Shown in pieces: positions 8,779 through 18,172 of a DNA stretch of 64,000 bases. The notes under the pieces are model-generated. The model had not been told where the DNA came from, made no database searches, and worked only from the letters and a program-made list of their open reading frames with translations. Position 1 is the first letter of the stretch. Each line of letters starts with the position of its first letter. Origin of the DNA: Mongoliibacter ruber (GTDB lineage: Bacteria; Bacteroidota; Bacteroidia; Cytophagales; Cyclobacteriaceae); NCBI RefSeq assembly GCF_003003005.1, contig NZ_PVTR01000013.1, forward strand, positions 43,663-107,662, given 5' to 3'. Both the position numbers and the translations under genes were made by a program.

Positions 8779-9811
8779 TATAGCTGATTTTTTCTCATTG
8801 TATTGGTTTTGGCCGAATACCCTTCAGACTTTTGATTGGGAAAACCTCTGGGCACTACACCTATTATGGGCAGTGCCGCTGATGTTGATATTGAGAAAAT
8901 TCACAAAATTCCTCAAAAACCCTGTCTTAGAACTTTCCCTCCCCGGCTCTGTGTCACAAAGCAACCCCTGGACATATTTGAGACTGGTCCCTGGGCTTTT
9001 CTTTATGCTGGCACTGTTGATGATGGTGATAGCATTGGCAAGACCACAGCGCACCAATGAACGTGTGGAGCAATTCACAGAAGGTATAGACATCATGTTG
9101 GTCATGGATATCTCAGAGTCTATGGACTTACAGGACTTCCAGCCCAACAGACTGGAAGCGGCAAAAGAAACAGCTGTCGATTTTATCAACGGAAGGTTTG
9201 GAGATAGAATCGGAATGGTGATTTTCTCGGGTGAAGCCTACTCACTTGCACCCCTGACCACCGATTATGCTTTACTTACCGATTTGGTCAAAGACATCTC
9301 CTTCAATATGATGGATGCCAAAGGCACAGCGATTGGTTCTGCTTTAGCTTCAGGAACCAATAGAATGAGAGAATCGGATTCAAGTTCCAAAGTTATGATC
9401 TTGCTGAGTGATGGGGAAAATAATGCCGGAAACATAGATCCTGTTTATGCAGCGCAATTGGCTGCAGCCTTAGATATCAAGATCTATACTATTGCGGTAG
9501 GTAAGGATGGGCCTGTGCCTTATGGGACTGATTTTTTCGGAAGACCTCAGATGATAGAGAGTTACTTGGATGAAACCACTTTGAGAGAAATTGCAGAGAT
9601 CGGTGGAGGAAGGTTTTTCAGGGCTTCGGATGGCAATGCCCTAGAGCAGATTTTTGATCAGATTGACGCCATGGAGAAAGCTGAAATTCTTGAAAACAGG
9701 TATAAAGAAACAGTAGATTACTACCGTGCATACATGTTTTGGGGATTGGTATTCTTTTTTGTCTGGCTAGGATTGAAAAGCACTTTCTTCAACAACTTCC
9801 TATTGGATTAA
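8765..9811 (+). CDS. batA: BatA-like VWA membrane protein
   Basis: A 348-residue membrane protein with two N-terminal hydrophobic segments (about 28-42 and 70-92), a VWA domain at about 105-290 with an intact MIDAS DISES and later conserved threonine and aspartate positions, and a C-terminal transmembrane segment. This is the architecture of BatA in Bacteroides aerotolerance operons, where it is thought to act in the periplasm with MoxR and DUF58. Here the usual downstream batB, TPR (batC) and batD genes are absent; the next gene is convergent alkB. The operon is therefore a reduced version. Confidence 0.9.
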   Translation: MSANSIADFFSLYWFWPNTLQTFDWENLWALHLLWAVPLMLILRKFTKFLKNPVLELSLPGSVSQSNPWTYLRLVPGLFFMLALLMMVIALARPQRTNERVEQFTEGIDIMLVMDISESMDLQDFQPNRLEAAKETAVDFINGRFGDRIGMVIFSGEAYSLAPLTTDYALLTDLVKDISFNMMDAKGTAIGSALASGTNRMRESDSSSKVMILLSDGENNAGNIDPVYAAQLAAALDIKIYTIAVGKDGPVPYGTDFFGRPQMIESYLDETTLREIAEIGGGRFFRASDGNALEQIFDQIDAMEKAEILENRYKETVDYYRAYMFWGLVFFFVWLGLKSTFFNNFLLD

Positions 9812-9815
9812 AAAT

Positions 9816-10895
9816 TCAGACTTTAAGCTCTTTTTTCCAAAGTTCAAGCCTTTTATCCATTACCGTAAACCAAAGAGGAGGAAAAAGAGCCAGGATGATC
9901 ATGGCAGAATAACCTTGAGGCAACTGAGGACTACTATCGTGATGCTCCAAAACCTGGTACCTTTTATATGCAAAAGCATGATGGTCAGAATGCCTCTGTA
10001 ATTGAAACAAAAGGAAATTACTGACCAAATGGCTTGCATTCCAGGAATGTAAAGGCGTTACATTTTCATACCTGCCACTTGGAAGTATTTTACGCTCCAT
10101 GCCATAATGCTCGATATAGTTCACCAATTCCAAAAGGGTAAATCCAAGAATACTTTGGCCAAAGAAAAAGGCCGGAATTTCCCATACTATTCTTTCAAAG
10201 AAAATAGAGAAGCCTAAGGTAAATACTCCTACAAAAATGATCGGAGCTAGGCTAAATACGATCATTTGGTTAGACAATGACCAAACCGAGGCTTTTGACT
10301 TTTCCAATCTTTTGACTTCAAGATCAATGGCAGACAAGAAACCATCTTTGACTGATCTCCACCAAAATGAATAGAAATGTTCCCCTCTCCTACTTGTCGC
10401 GGGATCTTTTGGTGTGGCCACATGAACATGATGCCCTCTGTTGTGCTCGATAAAAAAATGCATATAACACACAGTCATTAGGAGGATTTTGGCGTAATTC
10501 TGCTCTAATTTATCAGCTTTGTGGCCTAATTCATGAGCTACGGTAATCCCTACACCACCTGTCACCAGCGCCATCCCTGATGTAAACCACAGCCACTCTC
10601 CTAAGGTCAGAGATGCAGTGGCTACAATATAAAAGCCCCAAATAAGTACAGCAAACTGGACATAGACCCAAATAAAAGTAACAAGCTTATAAAACCGCTC
10701 CTTTGAAACCTCGGGAATATCGGATTGCGGGATGTTATTTTTATCCTTCCCTATCAGGTAATCCATTATTGGGATCAGGACAAATACAAAAATATGGATA
10801 AACGATAAACCGATGCCTCCAAGATAATAACCTCCAATGAGAAGTACAGGCAGGATAAATGCTGCGTAAAACCCTATTTTTTTGATTCCTTTCAC
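9816..10895 (-). CDS. alkB: AlkB-type membrane hydroxylase (alkane 1-monooxygenase family)
   Basis: A 359-residue integral-membrane di-iron enzyme. All family histidine clusters are visible: HELGH at 121-125, EHNRGHH at 150-156, NYIEHYG in the middle and LQRHSDHH near the C-terminus, with about six hydrophobic segments. AlkB hydroxylates terminal carbons of alkanes or related chains using rubredoxin electrons. No rubredoxin or reductase gene is adjacent and no rubredoxin domain is fused. The substrate is uncertain: alkane, fatty-acid or terpenoid hydroxylation are all possible. The stop lies 4 nt from the converging batA stop. Confidence 0.9.
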   Translation of the reverse strand: MKGIKKIGFYAAFILPVLLIGGYYLGGIGLSFIHIFVFVLIPIMDYLIGKDKNNIPQSDIPEVSKERFYKLVTFIWVYVQFAVLIWGFYIVATASLTLGEWLWFTSGMALVTGGVGITVAHELGHKADKLEQNYAKILLMTVCYMHFFIEHNRGHHVHVATPKDPATSRRGEHFYSFWWRSVKDGFLSAIDLEVKRLEKSKASVWSLSNQMIVFSLAPIIFVGVFTLGFSIFFERIVWEIPAFFFGQSILGFTLLELVNYIEHYGMERKILPSGRYENVTPLHSWNASHLVSNFLLFQLQRHSDHHAFAYKRYQVLEHHDSSPQLPQGYSAMIILALFPPLWFTVMDKRLELWKKELKV

Positions 10896-10956
10896 TTTTC
10901 CAATTTATAAAAAATGATTGAAAGAAAAATGGCCAGCAAAAAGACTTTGCATGATT

Positions 10957-11592
10957 TTATTGCTCCTCTACAAAAACATCTTCGGTCAGGTCTTCAAACA
11001 ACAAGTAAATCGCATAATAAGTAATAGGCAAAGTAAGGACCAATCCAAAAAGGAAAAACAAAGCCCCAACAATGTTCAATATCACTAGAATCAGGATCAA
11101 AAGTGCCATTTTCCACCACCTGACAGTGATTAATTTCCTACTTTCTTCCAAAGCAGTCCAAAAATCAAAGCCTCCGAAAATAGCCATCAATACAGCAAAA
11201 TTATAGGCCACAGCCAAGTAAATACCGGGGATAATAAAGGCAAAAATCCCCAAAGCTGTGAGTATCTGACCTATTAGCCAAATCGAAAATATAGGCATGT
11301 AAAAGGAAAAACCTTTGAAGAAATCAGGATAAACCACATGTTCGCCCTGACTGTATTTATTGGCTACGAAATAAAACCCTGAAAAAAGATGTGGCGCGAC
11401 AAATAGAGAATATAAGAACGCATAATCCTTAAAGTAAAGAGCTGCAAGCAAATTTGCTGAGATAATCAGCATGGTGAATGAAGCATTGAGCAAAGGCTGG
11501 ATTTTATACATAGCCCATGCCCTCTCAAATAGATTCTGGATATCAAAATCATATCCTCTTTCTCTAATTATTGCCAGTTTTTCCTTGCTCAT
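10957..11592 (-). CDS. Multi-pass membrane protein (DUF975-like)
   Basis: About 211 residues with four to six hydrophobic segments, starting MSKEKLAIIRERG and followed by an amphipathic stretch, FERAWAMYK, typical of DUF975 or glycerophosphodiesterase-membrane-domain-like proteins. I chose the ATG at 11592 because an earlier ATG at 11610 would start inside the terminator hairpin of the upstream gene. The function is unknown; an envelope role is only a guess. Confidence 0.7.
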   Translation of the reverse strand: MSKEKLAIIRERGYDFDIQNLFERAWAMYKIQPLLNASFTMLIISANLLAALYFKDYAFLYSLFVAPHLFSGFYFVANKYSQGEHVVYPDFFKGFSFYMPIFSIWLIGQILTALGIFAFIIPGIYLAVAYNFAVLMAIFGGFDFWTALEESRKLITVRWWKMALLILILVILNIVGALFFLFGLVLTLPITYYAIYLLFEDLTEDVFVEEQ

Positions 11593-11606
11593 CTTTGATT
11601 TTATAC

Positions 11607-11641
11607 ACAATAAAGGCAGGATATCGCTATCCTGCCTTATT
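11607..11641. terminator. Terminator downstream of the cystathionine beta-synthase gene
   Basis: The perfect arms GGCAGGATA and TATCCTGCC enclose a 4-nt loop and are followed by T-rich sequence on the minus strand (TTTATT). The hairpin lies about 60 nt after the CBS-domain synthase stop, and it separates that gene from the next membrane protein. Confidence 0.75.
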
Positions 11642-11700
11642 AATATATCCTAAAATACTACATTATTGTTTCGAGAAAACTTATTTTTTTATAAACACCA

Positions 11701-13068
11701 TCATTTGGTGATGGCTTCCAAAATATCATGCTTGGTAATGATGTGTATATGGTGATTTTCATCCCTTACCAATACAGCTTTCTCCTTGTCCACCATAGAT
11801 GAAAGTACATCAAGCGTGCTGTCCAAGGCTACAAATTTCATAGAGTCTTCCATGACATCCGTGACAGCAGCATCCTTCAAATCTGGATTTTCGATGATTT
11901 TGGAAAGTAGCTTATTGTCTGTAATACTGCCTATGACGTGTCCATTGTCCATCACGGGAATCTGAGATACGGACTTACCGTTCATCAGCGCAATGGCATC
12001 TTTCACTTTATCAGTCTTTTGAGATACTACCAATTGGTATGAACCATTTCTAGCGGCAATAATGTCTCTTGCAGTTCCGAAAGACTTATTTTCCAAAAAC
12101 CCATGATTCCTCATCCAATCATCATTGTATATTTTACCTAAATATCGGGTACCATGATCAGGCAAAATGATAACCATGGTATCTTCCTCTTTTAGGTTTT
12201 CTTTGGCCCATTCGAGTGCACCATGCACAGCCGATCCGCAAGACCAGCCTACAAATAGTCCTTCTTCCTTGGACAATCTTCTGGTCATCACGGCCGCATC
12301 TTTGTCAGTAACTTTTACAAAGTGGTCAATGACAGAAAAATCAACATTTTTAGGCAATATGTCTTCACCTATACCCTCGGTCAGATAAGGGTAAACTTCA
12401 TTTTCATCAAATACACCTGTTTCTTTGTACTTTTTGAAAACTGAACCATAAGTATCGATACCTACAGTGACTACATCTGGGTTTTTCTCCTTTAGGTATT
12501 TAGCTGTACCACACATTGAGCCACCTGTACCCACACCCGCAGCATAATGCGTGATTTTACCTTCAGTATCATTCCAGATTTCCGGTCCGGTAGTTTCGTA
12601 ATGGGCCTTTGTGTTGGATAGGTTGTCGTATTGATTTGGATAAAAAGAATTGGGGATATCCTGATTGAGTTTTTTGGCTACAGAATAATAAGACCTAGGA
12701 TCATCAGGGGAAACATTGGTGGGGCAAACAATCACTTCAGCTCCCACCGCTTTAAGGATGTCAATTTTTTCTTTTGACTGCTTATCTGCCATGGTAAAAA
12801 TACACTTATAACCCTTTGCAATAGCTGCCAAGGCAAGTCCCATACCCGTGTTCCCACTTGTCCCCTCGATGATGGTCCCACCCGGCTTTAGAAGTCCTTC
12901 CTTTTCAGCATCTTCTACCATTTTGATGGCCATCCTATCTTTCATGGAGTTGCCAGGATTGAAATACTCTACTTTTACCAGGATCTGTCCTTTTATGCCC
13001 TTGTTGAGCTTGTTTAATCGGACAAGTGGTGTATTGCCTATGGTGTCTATTATGGAATTATAAATCAT
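11701..13068 (-). CDS. cbs: PLP-dependent cystathionine beta-synthase with CBS domain pair
   Basis: About 455 residues. The N-terminal 320 residues are a fold-type II PLP enzyme of the cysteine synthase/cystathionine beta-synthase group: IGNTPLVRL at the start, PGNSMKDRMA with the PLP lysine, EGTSGNTG and GTGGSMCG loops. Residues about 335-455 are a tandem CBS domain pair, probably an adenosyl-ligand regulatory module. It condenses serine (or O-acetylserine) with homocysteine or sulfide; the CBS pair favours cystathionine synthesis. I prefer the start MIYNSIIDT at 13068, which matches family N-termini. An ATG at 13095 would add nine basic residues. Confidence 0.93.
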   Translation of the reverse strand: MIYNSIIDTIGNTPLVRLNKLNKGIKGQILVKVEYFNPGNSMKDRMAIKMVEDAEKEGLLKPGGTIIEGTSGNTGMGLALAAIAKGYKCIFTMADKQSKEKIDILKAVGAEVIVCPTNVSPDDPRSYYSVAKKLNQDIPNSFYPNQYDNLSNTKAHYETTGPEIWNDTEGKITHYAAGVGTGGSMCGTAKYLKEKNPDVVTVGIDTYGSVFKKYKETGVFDENEVYPYLTEGIGEDILPKNVDFSVIDHFVKVTDKDAAVMTRRLSKEEGLFVGWSCGSAVHGALEWAKENLKEEDTMVIILPDHGTRYLGKIYNDDWMRNHGFLENKSFGTARDIIAARNGSYQLVVSQKTDKVKDAIALMNGKSVSQIPVMDNGHVIGSITDNKLLSKIIENPDLKDAAVTDVMEDSMKFVALDSTLDVLSSMVDKEKAVLVRDENHHIHIITKHDILEAITK

Positions 13069-13159
13069 AAATATTTGGGTTCTTTTTTTCTGCAAGTTAC
13101 AAATAATTTCAGAGCTGCTTGAACAGCCCTGCTATTTTCCCAAATATTATTTCGAATTT

Positions 13160-14035
13160 TCAACTCACAGGGTTAGCCTGAGAGATATATTCATCTACCA
13201 AAGCTACAGCTCCATGAATGGCTGTCTCATCCAGATTGGAAATCAGGACTTTCAGGTCTTCACTGATCGAGGGATATCTGAAAGTAGCAATCGAAGCCAT
13301 CATACTATCTTTGAAAAACGGGTAGGCTTTACGGATTGAACCTCCTAATACAATGGCCTCTGGCGCCATGGCATATAGGATGTGCTTGATCAATTCGCCT
13401 AGGTGATGGCCAAATTCATTATAAGCCAAAAGAGCCTTTTCATCACCTTTTTGGGCTTTTTTAAATAGGGCTTTCGGCTTTGCTCCATATTTGGAGATGA
13501 AAAATTTACTGCTGCAATATTCTTCAAAATCATTCTCCAAATAAGGCACAGAACACCATTCGCCGGCTGCACAATTACGCCCACAGTACAAGTGCCCATT
13601 TGCAATGATACCTCCACCCAGACCAGTACCCAGGGTTATTCCAACCACATGTTTGAAGTCCTGGGCTACACCAAACCTGTATTCACCCAATGCGAAGCAA
13701 TTTGCGTCATTGTTTATAAAAGTAGGTTTATTGAATTTTTCTTGAAGATAATCTTTGAGGAAGACTTTTTTAAACGAGGGGATATTGCCCAAATTCAATA
13801 CTATGCCTTTTTCCACATCAATCAATCCCGGTATACCTATACCGATGGCATAAAAATCATGATGAAGGTAAGTCTGTATAAAATCAGCTATGGTTTCTAA
13901 AATAAAATCCTGCGGCATCTGCGCAGGTGTAGGGATAGATCTGATGTCTTCAAGTTGGCTGCCTATCAACACACCTGCCTTGATGGAAGTGCCGCCGATA
14001 TCCATTCCCAAAATAGGTCTTTCGGTATTGAGCAT
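13160..14035 (-). CDS. ROK family sugar kinase
   Basis: A ROK protein of about 291 residues. The N-terminal phosphate-binding motif LGMDIGGTSIKAG comes right after the preferred start MLNTERP. INNDANCFALGE carries the catalytic aspartate, GTGLGGGII is a second phosphate loop, and CGRNCAAGEWCS holds family cysteines. ROK kinases phosphorylate glucose or N-acetyl amino sugars. The gene directly follows the glucosamine-6-phosphate deaminase gene, which favours an amino-sugar substrate. An upstream in-frame ATG at 14104 would add 23 residues with no family match. No DNA-binding domain is present, so it is an enzyme rather than a ROK repressor. Confidence 0.88.
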   Translation of the reverse strand: MLNTERPILGMDIGGTSIKAGVLIGSQLEDIRSIPTPAQMPQDFILETIADFIQTYLHHDFYAIGIGIPGLIDVEKGIVLNLGNIPSFKKVFLKDYLQEKFNKPTFINNDANCFALGEYRFGVAQDFKHVVGITLGTGLGGGIIANGHLYCGRNCAAGEWCSVPYLENDFEEYCSSKFFISKYGAKPKALFKKAQKGDEKALLAYNEFGHHLGELIKHILYAMAPEAIVLGGSIRKAYPFFKDSMMASIATFRYPSISEDLKVLISNLDETAIHGAVALVDEYISQANPVS

Positions 14036-14119
14036 ATAGGTTTGGGTCTTAGGTTGTTTTAGAAACCAAGAAAGAAAGGGCAATTCCCTTTCTTCGCTTG
14101 GCATAGGTTTGAGTTGTAA

Positions 14120-16447
14120 TTACAACATACCCTCAATTGATTTCTCCAGCTCTCTGGCAGTGGCCAAGAATTCCTCAACATTCATATCTTTGAAGAAAAT
14201 GAGTCCGTGACTGGACCTGACCTTAGCCATATCGTGGAGATAGAAATAATTTTTACCCAAAAGCAATTGAATATCATTTAGCTGACTTACCCATATTCTT
14301 TTGGCTACTGTACTGAATTTACCATTATGGGAATAGCTTGGAAAAGAAGCATTTACTTGACTTAAGTAACAATTCGCAAATGAATCCTCCATGACAGACA
14401 TATCGCCCAATGAAACCGGTACAATCACATTGGCTTCATGTGGTTCAAATTTAAACCAAACATTTCTATATCCGATTATTCTCAAGTCACTGAGATCTTT
14501 TTCTTCTTTCCATTGCCTCACAGCTTCGGCAGTAGCCTGCAAGACTTTATAATGAGTATCAGGACCTGACCCTTCAGGATCTAGGGTAAGGCTTACTTTA
14601 GTTGGATTCACTTTTCTGAACATTTCCAGAATAGGCTCTACATCCCTTTTTTTATCAGGTTGCTCCGTAAAAATGTCTCCAGTATAAAAACCTAATCTTA
14701 GGTGATGAACATTCTTAACCTGAACACCAAAATGGGCCCAGACCAATTCCTCTTCAAACTCCCTGATCATCCCTTTCAAGGTCTGAATTTTAGATGGGTT
14801 TTTCTCACCGTCATACGAATTACGAAGGATGCTGATGACATCGTTGATGGTTTCGCGGAGCTGATGCTTGTTTTTGATTTTGTGTATGGTAACCAAAGCC
14901 CTGACTACCCTATGGCAAAGTCCTCTTTTTTTCCCATACTCATCTTCTGCTGCAACTTTTGTCAGGTAATGGTATACGTCTTTGTCCGTTTTAAGCTTGA
15001 AACCTACCTCGAAAAAATCTTCATAATTGACCATTTGGATCTCCCCGTCATCCAAAAGTTTTTTGGTATGCAGTAGTGTGTCAATCACAAAGCTGTTTGT
15101 CACAGCAGTAAAACCAGAGGTCAAAACAGAGAAATGGGCCTCGTTGCTATTTTCTTGCAATTGATTGGTAATATGAGGCAATATTCCAAGAGAAATATCA
15201 TCATGATGAGGCCCAGTATGAAGCAAAACTTCATTTTTCTCTTTTATCAAACCCCTGTTGAGTTTTTCCACCATACTCTCCACAACCAAATTGACCGTAT
15301 TTTCAGACAGGTCAGGTATCATGGAGGTATACTTATCATTTTTGAGGTCTTCAAGCTTAAGCCTGTGACCGTATTTTTTTAATTTCTTGCAAAGATCCAT
15401 TACGGATCTTTCGGTTTTTTCCCAAGTCCACTCTCCCGATTCATAGTATCGGTCTACAGAGTCTGTCAACTTTACAGCTGCACCTCTGGTGAGGTAAAAC
15501 CTTCCATTCTTCAATTTTTGTAGCACAGTAGCCGGATACACATTGTCAAGTGGGTTTTCCAAACTATCCTTGACAATCTGGGCTTTGGCTTCACCGGCTG
15601 CAATGATGATTCCTACCGCTTCTGGATTGTACACGATTGTATCAAGGCCTATAGTAATCACCAACCTATTGGCGGAGACTTCTATGCCACCTAAATCTCC
15701 TGCCGCAACAGCCTGTGTTTCAAAATTGGTTTCTGTGAGTCTTGTTGTTGAAAAAACGTGGGAACCTCTGGTATTGAAAGCGATATGACCATCTGGACCT
15801 ATACCACCCAAGAAAAAACCTATCCCTCCTAAATCCCTTATTCTTTGCTCGTAATCACCACACCATTTATCGATGAGGTAAATGGATTCCTGTTGGATCT
15901 TTTCCATTGGAGTCTTTGGTTCTCTAAACCTAAGCGAAAGATCGACCTTCATATCCGGAAATACCTCTTTGAAATGCCTCCCTCCTGACAATGGGATTTC
16001 GTCAGAATTGATCAGAATTGCCTTCTCCTTACTCAAGCCAAATCCTTCGAGATAGAACTTATTTACATAGTGAAAAAAGCTGTTGTTTTGCTCTGCCGAA
16101 ATCGGATAAAACTCATCAATCTGCACAAAAGTCAATCCACTGAGTACCGGCTTCTTGGTGTTGCTAAGGTTGTAACGGTCTCTGATCTGTTTACCTTTTT
16201 TTGTGTCCCAATTTTCCAAAAGAAATTGGCTCCACTTGATAAAATATTCGGGTGTTTTGCCTGTGGGAAGACTGATAACGCCATCAGGGTTATTGGCAGC
16301 CCATTCCAAAAACCTACAGGCTGTAATGAGGCCTAGCTTAGGAAAATTGTCTACCAAAAGATATGGAATTTTGGTGCTTATTTTTTGGACACCTGATTCT
16401 TCAAGAAATGCTGTTTCAACTTCTGATAAAGGATAATTGCTGAGCAT
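14120..16447 (-). CDS. nagB: Glucosamine-6-phosphate deaminase fused to a PIG-L-like domain
   Basis: A 775-residue two-domain protein. Residues about 20-360 are NagB-like: LPTGKTPEYF at the substrate-binding turn, VQIDEFYPIS, and GGIGPDGHIAFN, the active-site loop with the catalytic aspartate and histidine. This part converts glucosamine-6-phosphate to fructose-6-phosphate and ammonia. Residues about 420-700 resemble the PIG-L/LmbE deacetylase fold, with HTGPHHDDISLG in place of the usual HPDDE zinc site and a later EGSGPDTH segment. Similar long NagB proteins occur in Bacteroidota, and whether the second half is catalytic is unclear. It is probably co-transcribed with the ROK kinase. Confidence 0.9.
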   Translation of the reverse strand: MLSNYPLSEVETAFLEESGVQKISTKIPYLLVDNFPKLGLITACRFLEWAANNPDGVISLPTGKTPEYFIKWSQFLLENWDTKKGKQIRDRYNLSNTKKPVLSGLTFVQIDEFYPISAEQNNSFFHYVNKFYLEGFGLSKEKAILINSDEIPLSGGRHFKEVFPDMKVDLSLRFREPKTPMEKIQQESIYLIDKWCGDYEQRIRDLGGIGFFLGGIGPDGHIAFNTRGSHVFSTTRLTETNFETQAVAAGDLGGIEVSANRLVITIGLDTIVYNPEAVGIIIAAGEAKAQIVKDSLENPLDNVYPATVLQKLKNGRFYLTRGAAVKLTDSVDRYYESGEWTWEKTERSVMDLCKKLKKYGHRLKLEDLKNDKYTSMIPDLSENTVNLVVESMVEKLNRGLIKEKNEVLLHTGPHHDDISLGILPHITNQLQENSNEAHFSVLTSGFTAVTNSFVIDTLLHTKKLLDDGEIQMVNYEDFFEVGFKLKTDKDVYHYLTKVAAEDEYGKKRGLCHRVVRALVTIHKIKNKHQLRETINDVISILRNSYDGEKNPSKIQTLKGMIREFEEELVWAHFGVQVKNVHHLRLGFYTGDIFTEQPDKKRDVEPILEMFRKVNPTKVSLTLDPEGSGPDTHYKVLQATAEAVRQWKEEKDLSDLRIIGYRNVWFKFEPHEANVIVPVSLGDMSVMEDSFANCYLSQVNASFPSYSHNGKFSTVAKRIWVSQLNDIQLLLGKNYFYLHDMAKVRSSHGLIFFKDMNVEEFLATARELEKSIEGML

Positions 16448-16670
16448 AAACGGTTATTTTAGATAGTGAGTGTTGCAAAATCGGGTTGCTTGTAGACACA
16501 AGCTTTATCATTTTTGAGAACTAAATGGGTAACTGAAAACAAAACACCACTTAGGCATTTTCAACTGCACTTAAATGCAGGTGGATATTTTATTTAAACA
16601 CAAAATAAAAAAACTTTTGATTTAAATCATAGACTTTTATAAAAAAATTAAAAAAGATTAATAATCTTCT

Positions 16671-18125
16671 CTAAAATATATTCTTAGTGAATTCAACCTT
16701 AATTTTCAACTGAAAATCCTTGATCACCTTAAAAATTTCCACTAAGGTCACCATTTGTACTTTGGTCAGTTCTTTAAGTGCCACATAGTTAACTGGTTTC
16801 TGCCCTTTTCGGATCATAGTCAGGGATTGTTTCTCCAGCCTGAGCCCCATGAGATAATAGTATGCATGACTCAATTCTCTTGCTTCTTTAGAGGAAAAAA
16901 TACCTAAAGCCTGCAATTTGTCAATTCTTTCTCCTGTATTGGTTTCAAAAATCCTATGCTTGAGGGCAAAAAGACGGGTCAAATCTACTATTGGTGTCAT
17001 GGTATGCTTGATATTGAAATGCTCCTCGCCATCAATTTTGAAGGTTTTGATATGCTTTCTGAAAAAAGTCAATGGTGGCTCATATTGCAATGCATTGGTG
17101 CCGAGATTAATAAAGAATTTTTCGGTAGGGTTTTGAAGTTGCTGATCCATAAACTCCCTCAAATCATCCAATAAAGTAAAGTCACCGAAAATGGCCCTGC
17201 AGTCAAAGAAAGTAGCATACTTCATCATGGTCTCGGGTGTGGACTCCTTGATCCAAGATTCATAATTTCTTTTCCAATGCGAAAGTGAGTGCGTCCATTT
17301 GGGATTTTTGGCCATAAAGCCACCTTTGCAAAACTCAAAACCAATCCTATCCAAGGCCGCTGATACTTTTTCTGCAAAATCCAAAAAGTAGGCCCTTACC
17401 AGTTCCCGCTGCTCGTTGGCTTTATCCTCATAAATGATGGCGTTATCCTGATCCGTGACCAAGGTCTGTTCGGATCGGCCCTCAGATCCCAAAACCATAA
17501 ACACAAAGTTTGCCGGTGCTGGACCGATCTCCCGAATGGTATTTTCGATAACGCGTAGCGTAATAGCATCGTTGATGGTGGTGATGATCTGATTGATGAT
17601 TTGAGACCGAAGGCCCCTTTCTGCCAAGCGGTGTACCATATCCGGTACGTGTTTCCACTTTTGAGCGAGTTCTTCGGTGTAGAGTGACTGCTTGACAGAT
17701 TGAATAAGAATAAATGGACCTTGGTGCTGGGCAGTGAGAATTTTATTTCTACTGATCATCCCTACAAATTTTTCTTGGTCTTTTACAAGCAGGTACCTTG
17801 TCTTGGTTTGGAACATCAACAACAAGGCTTCATACAAAAAAGAATCTTTTGATATTGCCACCAAATTTTCATCCATTATATCCGCAACAAGTGTAGATGC
17901 ACTGAGATTTTTCGCCAACACCTTATCCCTCAATGTGATATCCGTAACAAAACCTTGAATAGCAGTATCTCCTACAAACAAACAAGAAACCTTTTCTTTT
18001 GACATCAACTGAGCCGCCTCATATACAGGAGTATCTCCAGGGATAATTTTCAAGTCTCTGGAATGCAGCTCTCCTACCTTTTGGGTGAAAAACTGGCCAT
18101 TGTTCAAGTTAGTTTCGATGCTCAT
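16671..18125 (-). CDS. CBS-pair / DUF294 nucleotidyltransferase-like protein
   Basis: A 484-residue protein. Residues about 15-130 are two CBS domains. About 195-330 is a DUF294 nucleotidyltransferase-like domain with the hallmark GSEGRSEQTLVTDQDNA (GS plus aspartates). The C-terminal 130 residues are the DUF294 helical extension. In GlnD-like and related proteins this domain transfers nucleotides, with the CBS pair sensing adenine nucleotides. The usual N-terminal cyclic-nucleotide domain of this architecture is missing. No exonuclease partner (DnaQ-like) lies beside it. A signalling role is inferred from domains only. Confidence 0.88.
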   Translation of the reverse strand: MSIETNLNNGQFFTQKVGELHSRDLKIIPGDTPVYEAAQLMSKEKVSCLFVGDTAIQGFVTDITLRDKVLAKNLSASTLVADIMDENLVAISKDSFLYEALLLMFQTKTRYLLVKDQEKFVGMISRNKILTAQHQGPFILIQSVKQSLYTEELAQKWKHVPDMVHRLAERGLRSQIINQIITTINDAITLRVIENTIREIGPAPANFVFMVLGSEGRSEQTLVTDQDNAIIYEDKANEQRELVRAYFLDFAEKVSAALDRIGFEFCKGGFMAKNPKWTHSLSHWKRNYESWIKESTPETMMKYATFFDCRAIFGDFTLLDDLREFMDQQLQNPTEKFFINLGTNALQYEPPLTFFRKHIKTFKIDGEEHFNIKHTMTPIVDLTRLFALKHRIFETNTGERIDKLQALGIFSSKEARELSHAYYYLMGLRLEKQSLTMIRKGQKPVNYVALKELTKVQMVTLVEIFKVIKDFQLKIKVEFTKNIF

Positions 18126-18141
18126 AGTACAAATCTAATCA

Positions 18142-18169
18142 TTGAAAATAATTAATTTTCTTAACTTCG
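18142..18169 (+). promoter_or_regulatory. Candidate promoter of the gluconokinase/Gnd gene
   Basis: TTG at 18142-18144, a 17-nt spacer and TAACTTCG at 18162-18169 (one base from TAnnTTTG). The element ends 3 nt before the ATG at 18173, so the message would start at or next to the start codon. Confidence 0.4.
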
Positions 18170-18172
18170 ATC

